NCBI GenBank assembly: GCA_019802505.1
Contig: JAFMOC010000082.1
Coordinates: forward strand, 972,501-1,036,500
Length of the DNA: 64,000 bases
DNA from: Corydoras sp. C115
Taxonomy: Eukaryota > Chordata > Actinopteri > Siluriformes > Callichthyidae
Reading direction: 5' to 3'
The position numbers and the translations under genes are program-made. Each line of letters starts with the position of its first letter. Position 1 is the first letter of the stretch. Below the pieces are notes generated by a model, which worked only from the letters and a program-made list of their open reading frames with translations, searched no databases and was not told the origin of the DNA. Below are positions 12,401 to 25,500 of this stretch, piece by piece.

Positions 12401-13183
12401 TGCCCAGCGCCCGAAACGTTCTCCCCTGGATGGGCATGGGGACCCATTCATTCAAGATAATGAATGAATGAATGAATGAATGAATGAATGAATGAATACT
12501 GATAATACACACCTGGACCCATTTGCCGGAATGCATTTAAGCTTTAGCTTCAATCCGATGTCCATGTTGGATGGAGTGAAGACCCTCTCGCTGCCCGCCT
12601 CCACCCAGGACTCCTCGGCGCCTCCATCTCCACGGCTCTGCTTGTACCACTGAAACAGGCAGTGCTCCAGGTCCCCGAACTCCACCTCCAGTTTGGGGCA
12701 GACGGGAAAGCCCGACAGGAGGGCCGCGGGCAGCTGTGCGGTGAGAAAAACCGGAGGATTGACCTCCACCTTGTACTCAATGTCCCCCACCTGCAGGACC
12801 GCGCCGTCCCGCCACGCGTCCCGGTTAGCGGTCTCTTCTGCCACGGCGTCGCCGTCATAGTAGAGCTTGACCGCGGGCTGAGGCGCGGCGTTGCCGTCGT
12901 GTTCGCCTTTAACCCGTTTGTTCTTTTTGACTTTGCTCTGCGCCTTCACGGTGCTGTTCGAAATCCGAGCCAACACTTTGCCCAACGCCTCCGTCTGCTC
13001 CCTCAGCATGTGCCTGCGACCTCCAGCCAAACTGAACGATATGGTTAACTTCGGCTCCCCCGGCACACTGCGCACAACCGCCCGCTCCATTCTTTTAGAG
13101 AACCGTCGGAGACGAATGTGATTCTCTACAGAAAAGGAGAAGCATAAAGAAAGTGATCTTAAACCTAACCCCCGGCTCAGCAT
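6471..13183 (-). CDS. pde12: 2',5'-phosphodiesterase 12 (mitochondrial 2'-PDE, EEP nuclease)
   Basis: PDE12 is an exonuclease-endonuclease-phosphatase enzyme that degrades 2',5'-oligoadenylates and removes poly(A) from mitochondrial RNAs. The coding exons in transcript order are 13183-12513, 11151-10608, 7075-6997 and 6916-6471, giving 579 aa (human about 609). Splice phases are consistent and all introns are GT-AG. The first ~30 residues are basic with many Leu, Ser and Phe, fitting a mitochondrial targeting peptide before the conserved MERAVV. Catalytic motifs are YNILAD (about 267), LQEVD with the metal-binding Glu (about 318), NTHLYW (about 423), GDFNSTPS (about 463) and the closing SDHIAL. 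I chose the Met at 13183 because it puts a targeting peptide of the expected length in front. An in-frame Met at 13285 lies inside a tandem repeat and is less likely. Introns hold many SINEs. The gene is convergent with arf4. Confidence 0.96.
7124..7469 (-). mobile_element. SINE, full length
   Basis: Carries the unusual CGAAGCGGG (most copies have CGAACCGGG), a variant shared with 18888-18964. It is in pde12 intron 2, 50 bases upstream of exon 3. Confidence 0.93.
7484..7829 (-). mobile_element. SINE, full length, with target duplication
   Basis: TCACTACAATTA flanks it on both sides (7470 and 7830). Confidence 0.93.
7940..8160 (+). mobile_element. Older SINE relic, no head
   Basis: Diverged body from CCCCGTGTCCGCGTGG to GAACCTAGTCCCTAG. 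It belongs to an older subfamily with a GGCTGCTCTAAATGGCC section. Confidence 0.75.
8265..8594 (+). mobile_element. SINE, nearly full length
   Basis: Starts at GGTGGCTTAGTGG with both boxes. In pde12 intron 2. Confidence 0.9.
9083..9427 (+). mobile_element. SINE with 3' flank shared by another copy
   Basis: Flanked by AATTAACCA/AATTAATCA. The following flank AAGAACATTAACAC also follows the copy ending at 12183. Confidence 0.92.
9695..9970 (+). mobile_element. Old diverged SINE
   Basis: Recognisable from CACGGTGGTGTAGTGGTCAG to GCATGGACATAGGGATCCTC, but with many changes. Confidence 0.8.
10076..10424 (-). mobile_element. SINE, full length, TGAA tail
   Basis: Flanked by CTATTCTATTA on both sides (10069 and 10428). 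It is near pde12 exon 2. Confidence 0.93.
11228..11530 (-). repeat. Dispersed repeat family Y (CAGTGTCACTGA family)
   Basis: Nearly the same text as 55225-55430: CCAGCAGTGTCACTGAGGTG, CACTGCTGCACTAAA, CACATCAGTGTCACTGCAG, AATCCACCACCCAAATGATA and CCAACAGAGAACCAA. It is a familiar fish repeat whose class I cannot name with confidence. It is in pde12 intron 1. Confidence 0.75.
11545..11720 (+). repeat. tRNA-SINE-like repeat of a second family
   Basis: TTGCAGACTGAAGGTCCTGA, GAGTTCAAGTGCCCTTGGGC and AAAGCACTCAACCCCAAGG match the copy at 29180-29330 in order. Confidence 0.5.
11833..12183 (+). mobile_element. SINE, full length, in pde12 intron 1
   Basis: Shares GGATCAAG and the trailing AATTAACCAAGAACATTAAC with the copy at 9083-9427. 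Confidence 0.93.
12206..12497 (+). mobile_element. Rearranged SINE ending 16 bases from a splice donor
   Basis: Begins with body sequence (AATTGAGTTCTCCAAATTGC), jumps back to CATGTTCTCCCCGTG and continues to a tail of ten GAAT units. The tail ends 15 bases from the edge of pde12 exon 1 (12513). Confidence 0.9.
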
Positions 13184-13213
13184 GGAGATAGACAAGTCAT
13201 ACGAGTTACGCTG

Positions 13214-14375
13214 CTTCGCATCCCATTTAGCCAAACTCAACCTAAATACGCTCACTACTGTGTTATAGACGTTGCCGGTGTACAAAGTGCCCTATGTAAG
13301 CAATAGGTAGCGATTTGGGAGTGTTCCCGAAAATCGACAACAAACGAAGGGAGTCGCTTCGTTTCTTCGTATCCCATTTAGCGAAATTCATCCTACTTAG
13401 GCTCACTACTGGGTTATAGACTTCGACGGCCTACAAAGTGCCCTTGTACGCAATAGGAAGCGATTTGGGAGTGTTCCGGAAAATCGACAACAAATGAAGG
13501 GAGTCGCTTCGTTTCTTCGTATCCCATTTAGCCAAACTCAACCTAAATACGCTCACTACTGTGTTAGTCGTAGTATAGACTTCGACGGCCTACAAAGTGC
13601 CCTATGTATGCAATAGGAAGCGATTTGGGAGTGTTCCCTAAAAATCGACAACAAATGAAGGGAGTCGCTTCGTTTCTTACGAATACATTTAGTGATACTC
13701 AACCTACTTAGGCTCACTACTGTGGTATAGACGTTACCGGCCTACAAAGTGCCCTATGTACACAATAGGAAGCGATTTGGGAGTGTTCCCTAAAATCGAC
13801 AACAAATGAAGGGACTCGCTTGTTTCTTCGTATCCCATTTAGCCAAACTCAACCTAAATACGCTCACTACTGTGTTATAGTCGTTGCCGGCCTACAAAGT
13901 GCCCTATGTAAGCAATAGGTAGCGATTTGGGAGTGTTCCCTAAAATCGACAACAAATGAAGGGAGTCGCTTCGTGTTTTCGTATCCCATTTAGCGAAACT
14001 CAACCTACTTAGGCTCACTACTGTGTTATAGACGTTGCCGGCCTACAAAGTGCCCTATGTACGCAATAGGAAGAGATTTGTAAGTGTTACCTAAAAATCG
14101 ACAACAAAACGCTTCGTTTCTTCTTACTACTTACTACTTACCTACTTAGGCTCACTACTGGGTTATAGACGTTGCCGGCCTACAAAGTGCCCTATGTATA
14201 CAATAGGAAGCTATTTGGGTGTGTTCCCTAAATATCGACAACAAATGAAGGGAGTCGCTTCGTTTCTTTGTATCCCATTTAGCGAAACTCAACCTACTTA
14301 GGCTCACTACTGTGTTATAGACGTTGACGGCCTACAAAGTGCCCTATGTACGCAATAGGGAGAGATTTGTAAGTG
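13214..14375. repeat. Tandem array, about 8 units of ~150 bp, at the pde12 5' end
   Basis: Each unit contains GCTCACTACTG, then a GACGTTGCCGGCCTACAAAG-type stretch, CCCTATGTA, GCGATTTGGGAGTG, AATCGACAACAAATGAAG and TCGCTTCGTTTC. The motif GCTCACTACTG recurs near 13251, 13401, 13551, 13712, 13861, 14012, 14149 and 14302, a spacing of mostly 149-161. The first unit begins about 30 bases upstream of the chosen pde12 ATG, so the promoter or 5' UTR lies within the repeated sequence. Confidence 0.92.
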
Positions 14376-14849
14376 AATCCTGAACAGTCCAAACTAATGA
14401 AGAGTCTGGAACGTTTCAATCGAATTTTTAATCATTTTTGCAATTTATCTCGATTAAAAATGTTACAATTAATTAATTGTAGGATCGCATCAACATCATC
14501 TTGAAGACATTCATTAAAAAAAAAAAGGATTTATGCCTAATTATGCTGGGAGCTGTGATTTTAGACAAAGTGGCGTAACTTAAACAGAACAAGTTTAAGT
14601 TTTTTTGGATAGCAACATGTTATTTCCTGTTTACATTAAATAGATAATTAAAAATAAGAAACAGTGCATTGTTCCTAAAATTTGTGCCACATTAAAAAAA
14701 AAGTTAATTAGTCAATAATAATTATAATATTCATATAATCATGGTTATGTTTTAGACAATAATTGTACCATCTAAATCTGTAATGATATAATATAGTATA
14801 GTACACAGTATATGAGTGTCATGTGTATACATTGTATGATTTTATATTT

Positions 14850-14970
<121 letters not shown>

Positions 14971-15829
14971 AGGTAATAAAACCCAAAGCTGTCATAGTAA
15001 ATGAGCTGCTGGTTTTATTGAACTCAACAGAAATGAAGGGGACAATATTTCAACACCGATACACAATAGCCCATTTGATATACCGTATGTGTTAATGCAA
15101 AAAAGTACAGGCTATTTTCTCATTTATTATATAATGACTATTATCAGTACATCACATCATAATACTGTTGTACTGAAATGGTTGACACATGCTGCATGTT
15201 ACAACATCGCATTGCTTTCATTGTGCTTTAATGATTGTAGATAAACTCTGAGTAATCAGGAGGCTAATATTCACCTCACTGTCAAAGGCTGAGCATAAAA
15301 GCATCCACATAAATATTAAAAAAAAATCACACCAAAATGCAACAACTATTTAAAAATGCAGTGTCCCAAAGGAGTGTTCATAAAGAACGAAAAATGGTAC
15401 TCCAGCTTCTGTAAAGGGGGGAACTGATATTCATTAACATTTTGGGTTTAGTTACAATACTGCATAGAAACCATTATTTGTCATTTGTACCAAAATACCG
15501 TTCCAGTCAGACAAAAAAACATTAGGTTTAACGAACGAAAGTCGAGATTAAAATGTCGTTGTGAAAAAAATACATTCATTTCAGTTTTTTCTCGTTTCAG
15601 CAGGCTAGTATTACTTTAGCAGGATTAAGATGCATAATCACAGAAAACTACAGAGGCAAATTAAATGATAGATTTGCTGTGCACATACACGCATGAAATT
15701 CATAACGGCTCAGTAAACCACTGAAGTCCAGTCTTCATTTTGAATTCGGTGCCATTTTAGTTATGTCCTTATTTGCCACTCCGGGTCCAAGCTGAATTTT
15801 CATTAACAAAAAAATACATTTTTTTTTTT

Positions 15830-16000
15830 CAAAAATCACCTCCATCACTTTATGCGGTGAATAAATAAGATCAGAAACTGATATGTTTTCATCTGTGTAC
15901 AATTTTCTTTGTACATCACTAGGTCATCTGAATGAAAAGGACTTTAAAGAGGATTAATTCTTATACTGTATAGTTACACATAGCTTCGTTGCTGTGTAGT
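15830..16000 (+). repeat. Dispersed repeat family X, copy 2
   Basis: See the series ATCACCTCCATCACTTTATG, GTGAATAAATAAGATCAGAA, TGTACATCACTAGGTCATCT and ATTCTTATACTGTA, in the same order as copy 1. Confidence 0.5.
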
Positions 16001-16892
16001 TACATTATTCTTTTGATAATTTTAGCTCATTTCAAAGAAGGAAGACAAACCACAAGGTGATATGACCGCCATGGTCCCACCTCACTTTGAATTAGTTTAC
16101 TGACGTGTAACAGATGTGCATTAGCTTACATGTTGCAATATTAATATAATATTAATATCATGACCCCTAAACAACCTCATAATTTACTGGATCCATTAAT
16201 GTATAGAAAAAAAATGAACACAGAAGGCATGTACTAATCCTCTTAATTATTTATGGGTGTATTTTGTGGGAAACATGCAATAAACCAACTTGCCGTTTGC
16301 TTCAAGCGCCATGAGTGGTCTGACTTTGGTGGATTGCTATTTCAACGGTGCGGTGCGCAATTTTGTGTTGTTAAAGTTTGCATAGCAGCCATCTGGCACG
16401 CGCTATGGATTCTATGGATTTGTGCACTGCTGCGTGTCCATGTGTTGGGTTGATAATTCACTGCCAATATAGCATTAAACGCCTGACTGTTGTTTTCAGT
16501 CAGAACTGCACCTGGGTTTTCCGTCGCTGGGATAGCAATACACCAGAAATGTACCTGAACACACCTCATTTCGAGATGGCCACGCCCATCTGGGTGGATA
16601 TATTCACAAGCAGGGCTGCTATTTAAACGTTGAAGGTGCAAGGCATTCAAATAGACTGTTGGCAGGGTGTTAGATTGTTAAATTTGGGCATAATAATATA
16701 TAACTACGACGCACGACTACAGTGGTCTCTTCATTTATAATGGTTTATACACAGTTTGTAAGAGAAGTAGACTAGCTCACCAGGTTTTTAAATCTGGTTC
16801 ACATCAGCACATTATAAACTATAATAATGTGAATGCATTAGCAGACATTATTGTGCTCATCAGAATTTAGTTTCATGGTTCCCGGACCGCTT

Positions 16893-16898
16893 TTTATT
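16893..16898 (-). promoter_or_regulatory. Likely atp6ap1l polyadenylation signal
   Basis: AATAAA on the minus strand, about 240 bases after the atp6ap1l stop. Position and motif fit; cleavage is not demonstrated. Confidence 0.5.
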
Positions 16899-17138
16899 GA
16901 ACCTTTGGCAGAATTTCCTAATCTGCTGTGACATAACAGAGTTTCAATAATCCCAGAGGCCTCTGCTCTCACTGTCCTACCACAATCGTACGACTGTTGT
17001 AGCACAGTCAGAATAAAACACTCTGGAGGAGGAGGGCTTCCATCCAGACCCTGCACTATTACTGTACAGGCTCCAGAGCTCAGAGTCGCCAGACCGGCCT
17101 CATCTGTGTTAACTGGCCATCTCCGTGCATGGAAGCTC

Positions 17139-19523
17139 TTACATGTTGTTCTTTTCCGTGCTCTCAGGAACTTCTGTGCTTCGAGGAAAGTAGACGGTCG
17201 TCTTGTGCTCTTCATATCGGTCAATGTGCTTGAGATGGACCACCATGTGCAGGGCGTAGGCCAGGACCAGCAGTAGAATAAGGGACATGATGAGACCCAT
17301 GAGGATGGGTGGTGTAAAAAACGTTGCACAGTCGCTGGCTGAGGAAAACCTGTTGGACCTGACGTTGAAAGCTTGAATCTGAAAATAAAACCAATGGACA
17401 TCAGGCATAATTCAAATCGATTTCAATCTCCTATTGCCCACAAATCAATTTATTGATTAAAGATCAGATCGACGTATGTGCTTTAAGTCCTAAGCAGGCG
17501 GCACGGTGGCTTAGTGGTCAGCACGTTCGCCTCTCAGCGCTAGGGATTCCCAGTTCAACCCCATCTGGGTGGAGTTTCCATGTACTCCCCGTGTCCGTGT
17601 GGGTTTCCGCCGGGTTCTCCGGTTTCCTCCCACTGTCCAAAAACATGGATCAAATCAATTGAGTTCTCCAAATTGCCCCATATAGAGTGTGTCTGTGTGA
17701 GTGAGTGTGTGTCCAGTGATAGATTGGCGCACTGTCCTGGGTGTGTCTGCCCGGCGCCCGGGGAGTTCTCCCCTGGATGGGCATGAGGAACCCCCCCGCG
17801 ACTCATATATAGGATAAAGCGGAAGATAATGAATGAAAAGTCCTAAGCAATGTCGCCAACCTGGATGAGCACTCAACAGATACCATTGGCTATGGATGAT
17901 GGCTGTATGGGAATGCAGTATGCACTCCTATTTGGGACTGTGTGGTGTTTTGTTGTTTGTTCTTGTAATGGTCTGGCAAAACCATTAAAACAATTAAAAG
18001 CTTACTAGTGTTTACATACTTTTTTTCTATCAAGATGATTTACAGTATATCCTTTGTTAACGTGCAGGACATTTGGTCGAGACCGACTGAACTCCACATG
18101 CTATACTATTAAGGATTCAGTTAGAATGAGGTTGAAATGGTTCTGTCTACCTGAAAATCTGTGAAGGTTATGTGCCAGTTGACCGCATTGTCCGTGTTGG
18201 AGCTGGGCACCAGCTGGGTGTCGTATTTTTGTAGGCTGCTGACGTGTTGGCAGTGAAAAGAGTTGATGGAGGGCGCGTACACATCTGTGGCGTTGAACGT
18301 GGCCTCGTGTGACCAGTTGTAGTGAATGATGACGGTGTCCAGTTTAAACCAGTTCTGTCCTGAGGTTTCATAAAAGCTGTTGGACATGTGCAGTCTGTGG
18401 AGACATAATGAAGGCCATGACATTTCACTTACTGCACAAAATAACATGTAACGATTGAGTAGAAGCGGGGATGAACAGCTGGACTGACCTGATGGAAAGT
18501 CCTCTGAGATCGTCTACATCTCCAAAGCGAAGGAGGAGACTGAAGACAAAAAGCAATTCAGCAATTATTCCTGAAATGGTTTCTTAATAGAAACACATTC
18601 TTATTTTAGATTAGCTTAAAGACAGTTTATTTAATTTTATTATATTCTACATTAAATAAGACGACACCCATCCACACCACAAGCGGTCAGAACATCAGCG
18701 CTCAAAATTCTACTCCACAACCTCATTCTGATGAGCCAGCTGTTAAAGTTTCTTCACGAACTTCAGCTTCTGAGTTTTTTTTTTTTACTTTATGTTCATA
18801 TTGTTATACATATGGACAAAAGTATTCGGACAGACCTGTAAAATTTTTTCATTCATTCATTTTTTCATTCATTTCATTCATTCATTACCCAGATGGAGAT
18901 TCGAAGCGGGAATCCCTAGTGCTGAGAGGGGAACATGCTAAACCACTAAGCCACCATGCCGCCCTCACTACAATTATTCATTCATTCATTCATTATCTCC
19001 CGCTTTATCCTCTATTAGGGTCGCGGTGGGGTTCCCCATGCCCATCCAGGGGAGAACGTCTCGGGCGCTGGGCAGATAGACCCAGGACAGGGCGCCAATC
19101 CATCGCTGGGCACACACTCACTCACACAGATACACTCTATATGGGGCAATTTGGAGAACTCAAATGATTTGATCCATGTTTTTGGACTGTGGGAGGAACC
19201 CGGAGAACCCGGAGGAAACCCACGCGGACACGGGGAGAACATGGAAACTCCACCCAGATGGGGATTCGAACCGGGAATACCTAGCGCTGAGAGGCGAACG
19301 TGCTAAACCACTAAGCCACCGTGCCGCCCCTGTAAATTTTTTTATTTATTTAAATTTAATTTTTTTTTATTTTTCATGTAGGCATGTTGCCATGAGAGTA
19401 TAAAATCATGAGTTTTGGACATTTGTAGGTTTCCAACTTTGTGAGAACATTTTGGGGAAGGTCCTTAATTGTTCCAGCATGACTGTCGCAGAGACTAGGA
19501 ACAGGGATATCTAGAGCAATAGA

Positions 19524-19577
<54 letters not shown>

Positions 19578-22500
19578 AAATAAACACAAATATTTGATAT
19601 TGAACATCTCGTAGTAAAGCTTATGCTGTTGCAGCTCTTGGAGATGGAGGGAGTTCAGAAGTGGTCGCCACGAAAGCCTCTGTAAACATACAATCTGTAG
19701 ATGTTCCAATACTGTTACCCGTATAGTGAATTTATCCAACAACAAGTAAATAATCATCCCAGATAGCCCCAAACTAAAAATATTGATATTCACCAGTAGC
19801 AACAACAAAGGAATGGATGGAAAATGATGAATTTATGAAACTGACGCAAAACCTCTTACAATTAAATATAAAAATATTAGACAGGCGCTGACACATTAAG
19901 AGGCATTAATGTTCTCAATAGATCGTAACTTACGTGGCCTTTTCCTTGGTGCAGAACGAACCTCGGGTGTCCACGAACGCCTCCGGGCCGAAAACCCTCT
20001 CGGTGAGATCCACCAGCGTGTGGTTTTTGAATCTAATGGCCAGCTTCCTGGCCCTGAACAGGATGCATGGTTTTCCATTGTAAATAACATTCAGAGGAGA
20101 GTAAGGCATAATTCCTCCATACTGCAGAACCTTCCGTCGGCTTGGCTGAGGAACCTGCGTCCTCCAGCCATGTGGCTGAAAAAAAAGATCGGTATGTTTA
20201 AATGCCTTCTTATAGCGAATATAGCGATTATAAAAATGTAAATAGAAATTATTGGTTTAAGCTTCAGATATAACTAAGGTAGTTCTAATTAAGGTACATT
20301 TGCAGGGGATTTGATGACTAGGGGGCGGCACGGTGGCTTAGTGGTTGGCATGTTCTCCTCTCAGCTCTAGGGATTCCCGGTTCGAATCCCCATCTGGGTG
20401 GAGTTTCCATGTTCTCCCCGTGTCTGCGTGGGTTTCCTCCGGGTTCTCCGGTTTCCTCCCACAGTCCAAAAACATGGATCAAGTCAATTGAATTCTCAAA
20501 AATTGCCCCATATAGAGTGTGTATGTGTGTGTGAGTGTGTGCCCAGCGATGGATTGGCGTCCTGTCCTGGGTGTATCTGCCCAGCGCCCGAAACATTCTC
20601 CCCTGGATGGGTATGGGGAACCCCACCGCGACCCTAATAGAGGATAAAGCGGGAGATAATGAATGAATGAATGAATGAATGAATGATGACTTGGGTTGCC
20701 AGAAAGAACAATAAGGGACTCCCACCACAATAAGGGTCTATGAACACCATGGGCCGACTCCGGTATGGCGGGGCGCCCTCAACGGTGGAATGTTTTTTAC
20801 TTTTAGCCTTTATTACAACTTCACGTGCATAATTATAGGGACTCTCCTTGAAGCATGGAGACATATTTAGGTAAAGAGTAAAAAAACATCCCAGTCTGGC
20901 TGGAGTGTCCTTGTTCTCCCCATGTCCACGTGGGTTTCCTCCGGTTTCTCTGGTTTCCTCCCACAGTCCAAAAACATGGATCAAGGTCAATTGAGTTCTC
21001 CAAATTCCCCCATATAGAGTGTGTCTGTGTGAGTGAGTGTGTGCCCAGCGAAAGATTGGCGTCCTATCCTGGGTGTATCTGCCCAGCGCCCGAAACGTTC
21101 TCCCCTGGATGGGCATGGGGAACCCCCCCCCCCCGCCACCCTAATAGAGGATAAAGCGGAAGATAATGGATGGATGGATGGAAAAAAACATCAACAAGAA
21201 CTCTTCTTTTGTAAACTTATCTGCTTATTACTCTTTCCCTCAAATGTGTTGGGTTCGTCAGAAACTGTAAACATCATTTTTAAAAGGTGTGTGTTTTGTG
21301 AGCAGCGCCGGTGTGTGATATCAGACGCCGTGTCTGTCTGTAAGCAACTGTGAAAGCGCCACACGCAGGCTAATGATCAAATATAAGCAGACTATTGGCT
21401 TTTTTTTCGCTTCCGGCTTTTTAAAAATGTATGTTGGCGTAGGTTTTTTGTAATCGAGATGAGAGAAACCCTGAGAGTTACCCTGACGCAGCGCCATGCA
21501 ATACAGAGTTAAGCTAGTAGCCTGGTGCTCAAACACAACACAGCTCAATGCTAATGATAATCTGGCACCTCAAAATGCCTTCCTTCAGCTGGTTATTAAC
21601 ATTCACACAGTTCCTGCTGCAAGTAGCACATGAGCCTAAACAAAACCGATGCTATAATCTTTCTAAGACACAGTGCAGCCCGTGTGGGATTGGATTGATC
21701 TGGAAAAGCTGCAAGGTCACATTGATGTGCTGGCAGAGCAGGCCACACCTCACCTGCAGCGTCTGGCTGATCTCTGCTGTAAACAATGAGCCATGATCGT
21801 ACGAGACGCTCTGAGTCTCGCTACCAACTCCATCCGGGGGAAGCAGACCTAAAATATAATTCACAGCTTAGAGGTTTATTTAGCAACGCAATCCTGCAGT
21901 GGCAATGATTTATATGCAAATCAGAAATATAGCATGTATGCGAGGAGCACATAGCTTGTGTCAAACTCAACACAGAGGCTTAAAGCCGTGTACAATAGCA
22001 ACGAGTTCCAATCCGCCATGCTCTGAACATCATTAACTCACTTGCTCTGCCTCGGCTGTCTTGTGATGCTGGTTCATCTGCACTGTGAAAACAAATTCAA
22101 TTGAAAAGGTTTACCGTGGCGTCCTTGTTCGGAGGATAACAGAGAAGAAAAACACAACAGCTTCTTTATACAGGAGACAGTGATGGATTTGAAATTTTCG
22201 AGAACTAAAGTGAGGGATAGACAAATAGAGATGAAGCATCAGTCTGAGAATTATTTTACAGTTTTTTTTTTTTTGTTCACGATCAGCAGGATCGACATGA
22301 GAAAGCTGTCGAAACGTTTTAAGCGCTGCCATAATGCCTGATAACGCGGGTTTAGCCCAGTGGCATTCGAAAATCTGATTAAGTGTCAGCAGGCTCATGA
22401 GGCTCCACCAGACGAGGAGGTCTGAGGACAGCGGTGGGTAAGATTCGACCACCTGTCTTGGGCATCGGATATGGCCAAGTTGCGTCAGTAGAACAGCTTG

Positions 22501-25500
22501 TGAGAGCTGTGGTAGGCTTGTTAATGAAATTTCTTTGCATCAGTCCATTGTTGCTATACAAATATTAAAATCGTTTTTTTTTTTGTCATTTGAACTTATA
22601 TTTAACATTCTTTTTGATGTATAACATATAATTCAAACATGTTTTAGTTAATAAAAGATTTTTATCTGCTACATTTCTAATGTTGCAGATAGTATAGAGA
22701 GAAAATTCATATACCTAAAAGCCCTCCAAACAGCAGGTATAAATATAGATTTCGATCAGCTGTGAATAGTAACGTGAGAGACCTTTGAAAATGTACTGAG
22801 AATCTAATTACATTTATTTTATGACTTCCACTTAACATACTGCAGATGCACTTTGTAGTTTTACACTAACAGACAGCGGTTCCTCTGTTCCTTTGCATAC
22901 TTTGCTAATTCCCGTGATGATCGGGACCCCCACGGAGCAGGTTTTAGAGTGGATCAGACACAGCATTGCTGCTGGAATTTTTAGTGCTGTGTCCAGCCAA
23001 TGTCCAGCCAATCATAACAGCTCAACACAAACACACCAGTGGCAGGTAAACAGAGGAATAAATTATGCTTGGGGGGAGTGGCGGGAACCAACAGCAATAG
23101 ATGACATTTAAAGTTAATTTACGCACCTGCCAATGGTTTGATTAAAGTTCGGGGTGTAGCACTATGAGAGGGGTGAGACAGAGATGGTGGAGAGACGACA
23201 ATGGCGACACCAGCCAAAATTTTGTCTCTAGCTTGTCACTGCGTACAATAAATTTAGTCTTTGTTCCTCAATGTGTCTGGGCATGTGACACGGAGTTACT
23301 GTAGTGCTGAGAATCCTTCCATTTATACATCTCATCTTCCACCTAATCACATACTAGTGTCGCACTGAGGGGGGGGGGTCCCATTCCCATCCAAGTGGGT
23401 TGACATTTCAGGCGCTGGGCAAATACAGCTTAAATAGGCACTAAATAGGGGCAATTTACAGCAGCCAATTTACCCTTGAGTTCTCTAATCAGGGACAAGC
23501 CATCATGCCGTCCCTGCTAAGAATCATCCACCCAAATAATACCTGCTCTGTAGGGGCGGTCCTTGAGAAAGAGGGGCTAGCAAAGTATACAGAAGAACAC
23601 ATGACTCACAGTCTGTGATACAAAGTCCTTTTAGACGGCGTAGTGGACCTAATGAAATGGGCAATGAGCGAAGGAACAGGTTTAATCCTGACTTGCTTGT
23701 CTGAATCTGTAGAATGCTTGGCCTGCAAAGTTGGCATGTACATGTGAGCTTTAAATAAAAGAAAGCCACATTACCTCTGCTTATTTCATTTATTTGCAAG
23801 GGAAATGTAATAAAAGGAAAAACGATCTCTATCTGTGTTCATCGGCCTTCAAGGAATCCCATGGTAACCTTGTTAAGACTGAGTGCTTAGGTATGGTTTA
23901 CTTACACAGTTCAATGGGTTTTCAGGTGTTTCTTAAAACTGCGCACATCTTATAAATACTGTCCATTTTCCCCCCAAAAAAACAAATACAGTTGATTTCT
24001 ATTCATATTTGGCCAAAATAAATGGAACCACAAACTAGGATACAGGCCTTTCGGTTAAACTTGAATCTTTCAGCTAGAGCACTTTCGATGTACCACAGTT
24101 GTTTTGTCATTCATTATCTTAATAAAATTGCCCCCCCCCCTGCTTAATCCCTAATCCTGAGGTGGGGGGGGGGGGGGTTCGGACGCTACACAGATACACC
24201 AAGGGCAGGGCGCCAAACTATCACTGAGCACACACTCACAAAGACACACACACACAGTATATGGGGCAAGTAAGAGCATCCAGTTCACCGTGAATCCAAT
24301 TTTGGACTGTGGGAGGAAACAAAGGGACCCAGAGGAAACCCATGCGGACATGGGGAATACATGGATACTCCACCCAGATTTGGATTCGAACCTGGATCCT
24401 CAGCGCTAAGAGGCGGATGTGCCTTAGTTTTTATTAAAATACAAAAATAATTAATATTTATAGCAATGGAAGTCTCCATAATGAGTGAAAATCAGTGGGT
24501 GTGTCCAAACGCTATTACATCAAACAACTACGATCGATCATCACAATTATCTCCCGCTTTATCCTATATTAGGGTCGCGGGGGGGTTCCCCATGCCCATC
24601 CAGGGGAGAATGTTATGGGCACTGGGCAGATAGACCCAGGACAGGGCGCCAATCTATCGCTGGGCACACACTCACTCACACAGACACACTCTACATGGGG
24701 CAATTTGGAGAACTCAATTGACTTGATCCATGTTTTTGGACTGTGGGAGGAAACCGGAGAACCCGGAGGAAACCCACGCGGACACGGGGAGAACATGAAA
24801 ACTCCACCCAGATGGGGATTCGAACCGGGAATCCCTAGCGCTGAGAAGCGAACGTGCTGACCACTAAGCCACCGTGCCGCCCTATCAAACAACTACTGTA
24901 CATAAGACAGCAGTGTGTCCGGTTCTTCTGATTGTCTTTGGAGGTGCAAAATGGCAGCAAGCCTGATTAAAGTGTCTTCTCTGACTGATTTAAAGGTGAG
25001 CAGAACTCGTGACTGTAACAGCCTCGTTTGACAAAGAGGTCAGCAAGCTGCAAAAATGCACCCAGGCTCCTGTGTTCTCAGTGCCAGCAGATACCGGTGT
25101 TATGTAACTATATTTAGCTCAGCAGTGAGTAATCATTTATCTGCAACGTTGAGATACCCAAACTTGGAAACACGAGCCAGTAGCAAAAACCCCAAAACTC
25201 GACCTGGTAAAGACCTTAAAACACACGGATGCCGGAACATACGGAATTCATCTGTCTCTGTGCATGACTGATGTTAACAGGATTTACACCTGAACATGTG
25301 GGTCAGTCGGCTGGCTTATAGCACGGTTACATGACTGACAGAATCGGCTCATTTACTCACCTTGCTGCATGTGGGTGCGTCTATTATTGGTAGCATAATC
25401 AGCATTAAGGTTTTCATAGACTGACAGGATTTTAATCCTTAACTACTCAGATTTTGGGTGAGGTTGTACATAATTTCATTATTTCTGGTAAAATAAAATC

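Noticed and set aside
12452..13285. pde12 start at the upstream Met (13285)
   Set aside because: The extra 34 residues come from the tandem repeat unit. The Met at 13183 gives a targeting peptide of expected length.
16253..16650. Overlapping frames of 66-102 codons on both strands
   Set aside because: No resemblance to a known family, and the flanks look repetitive.
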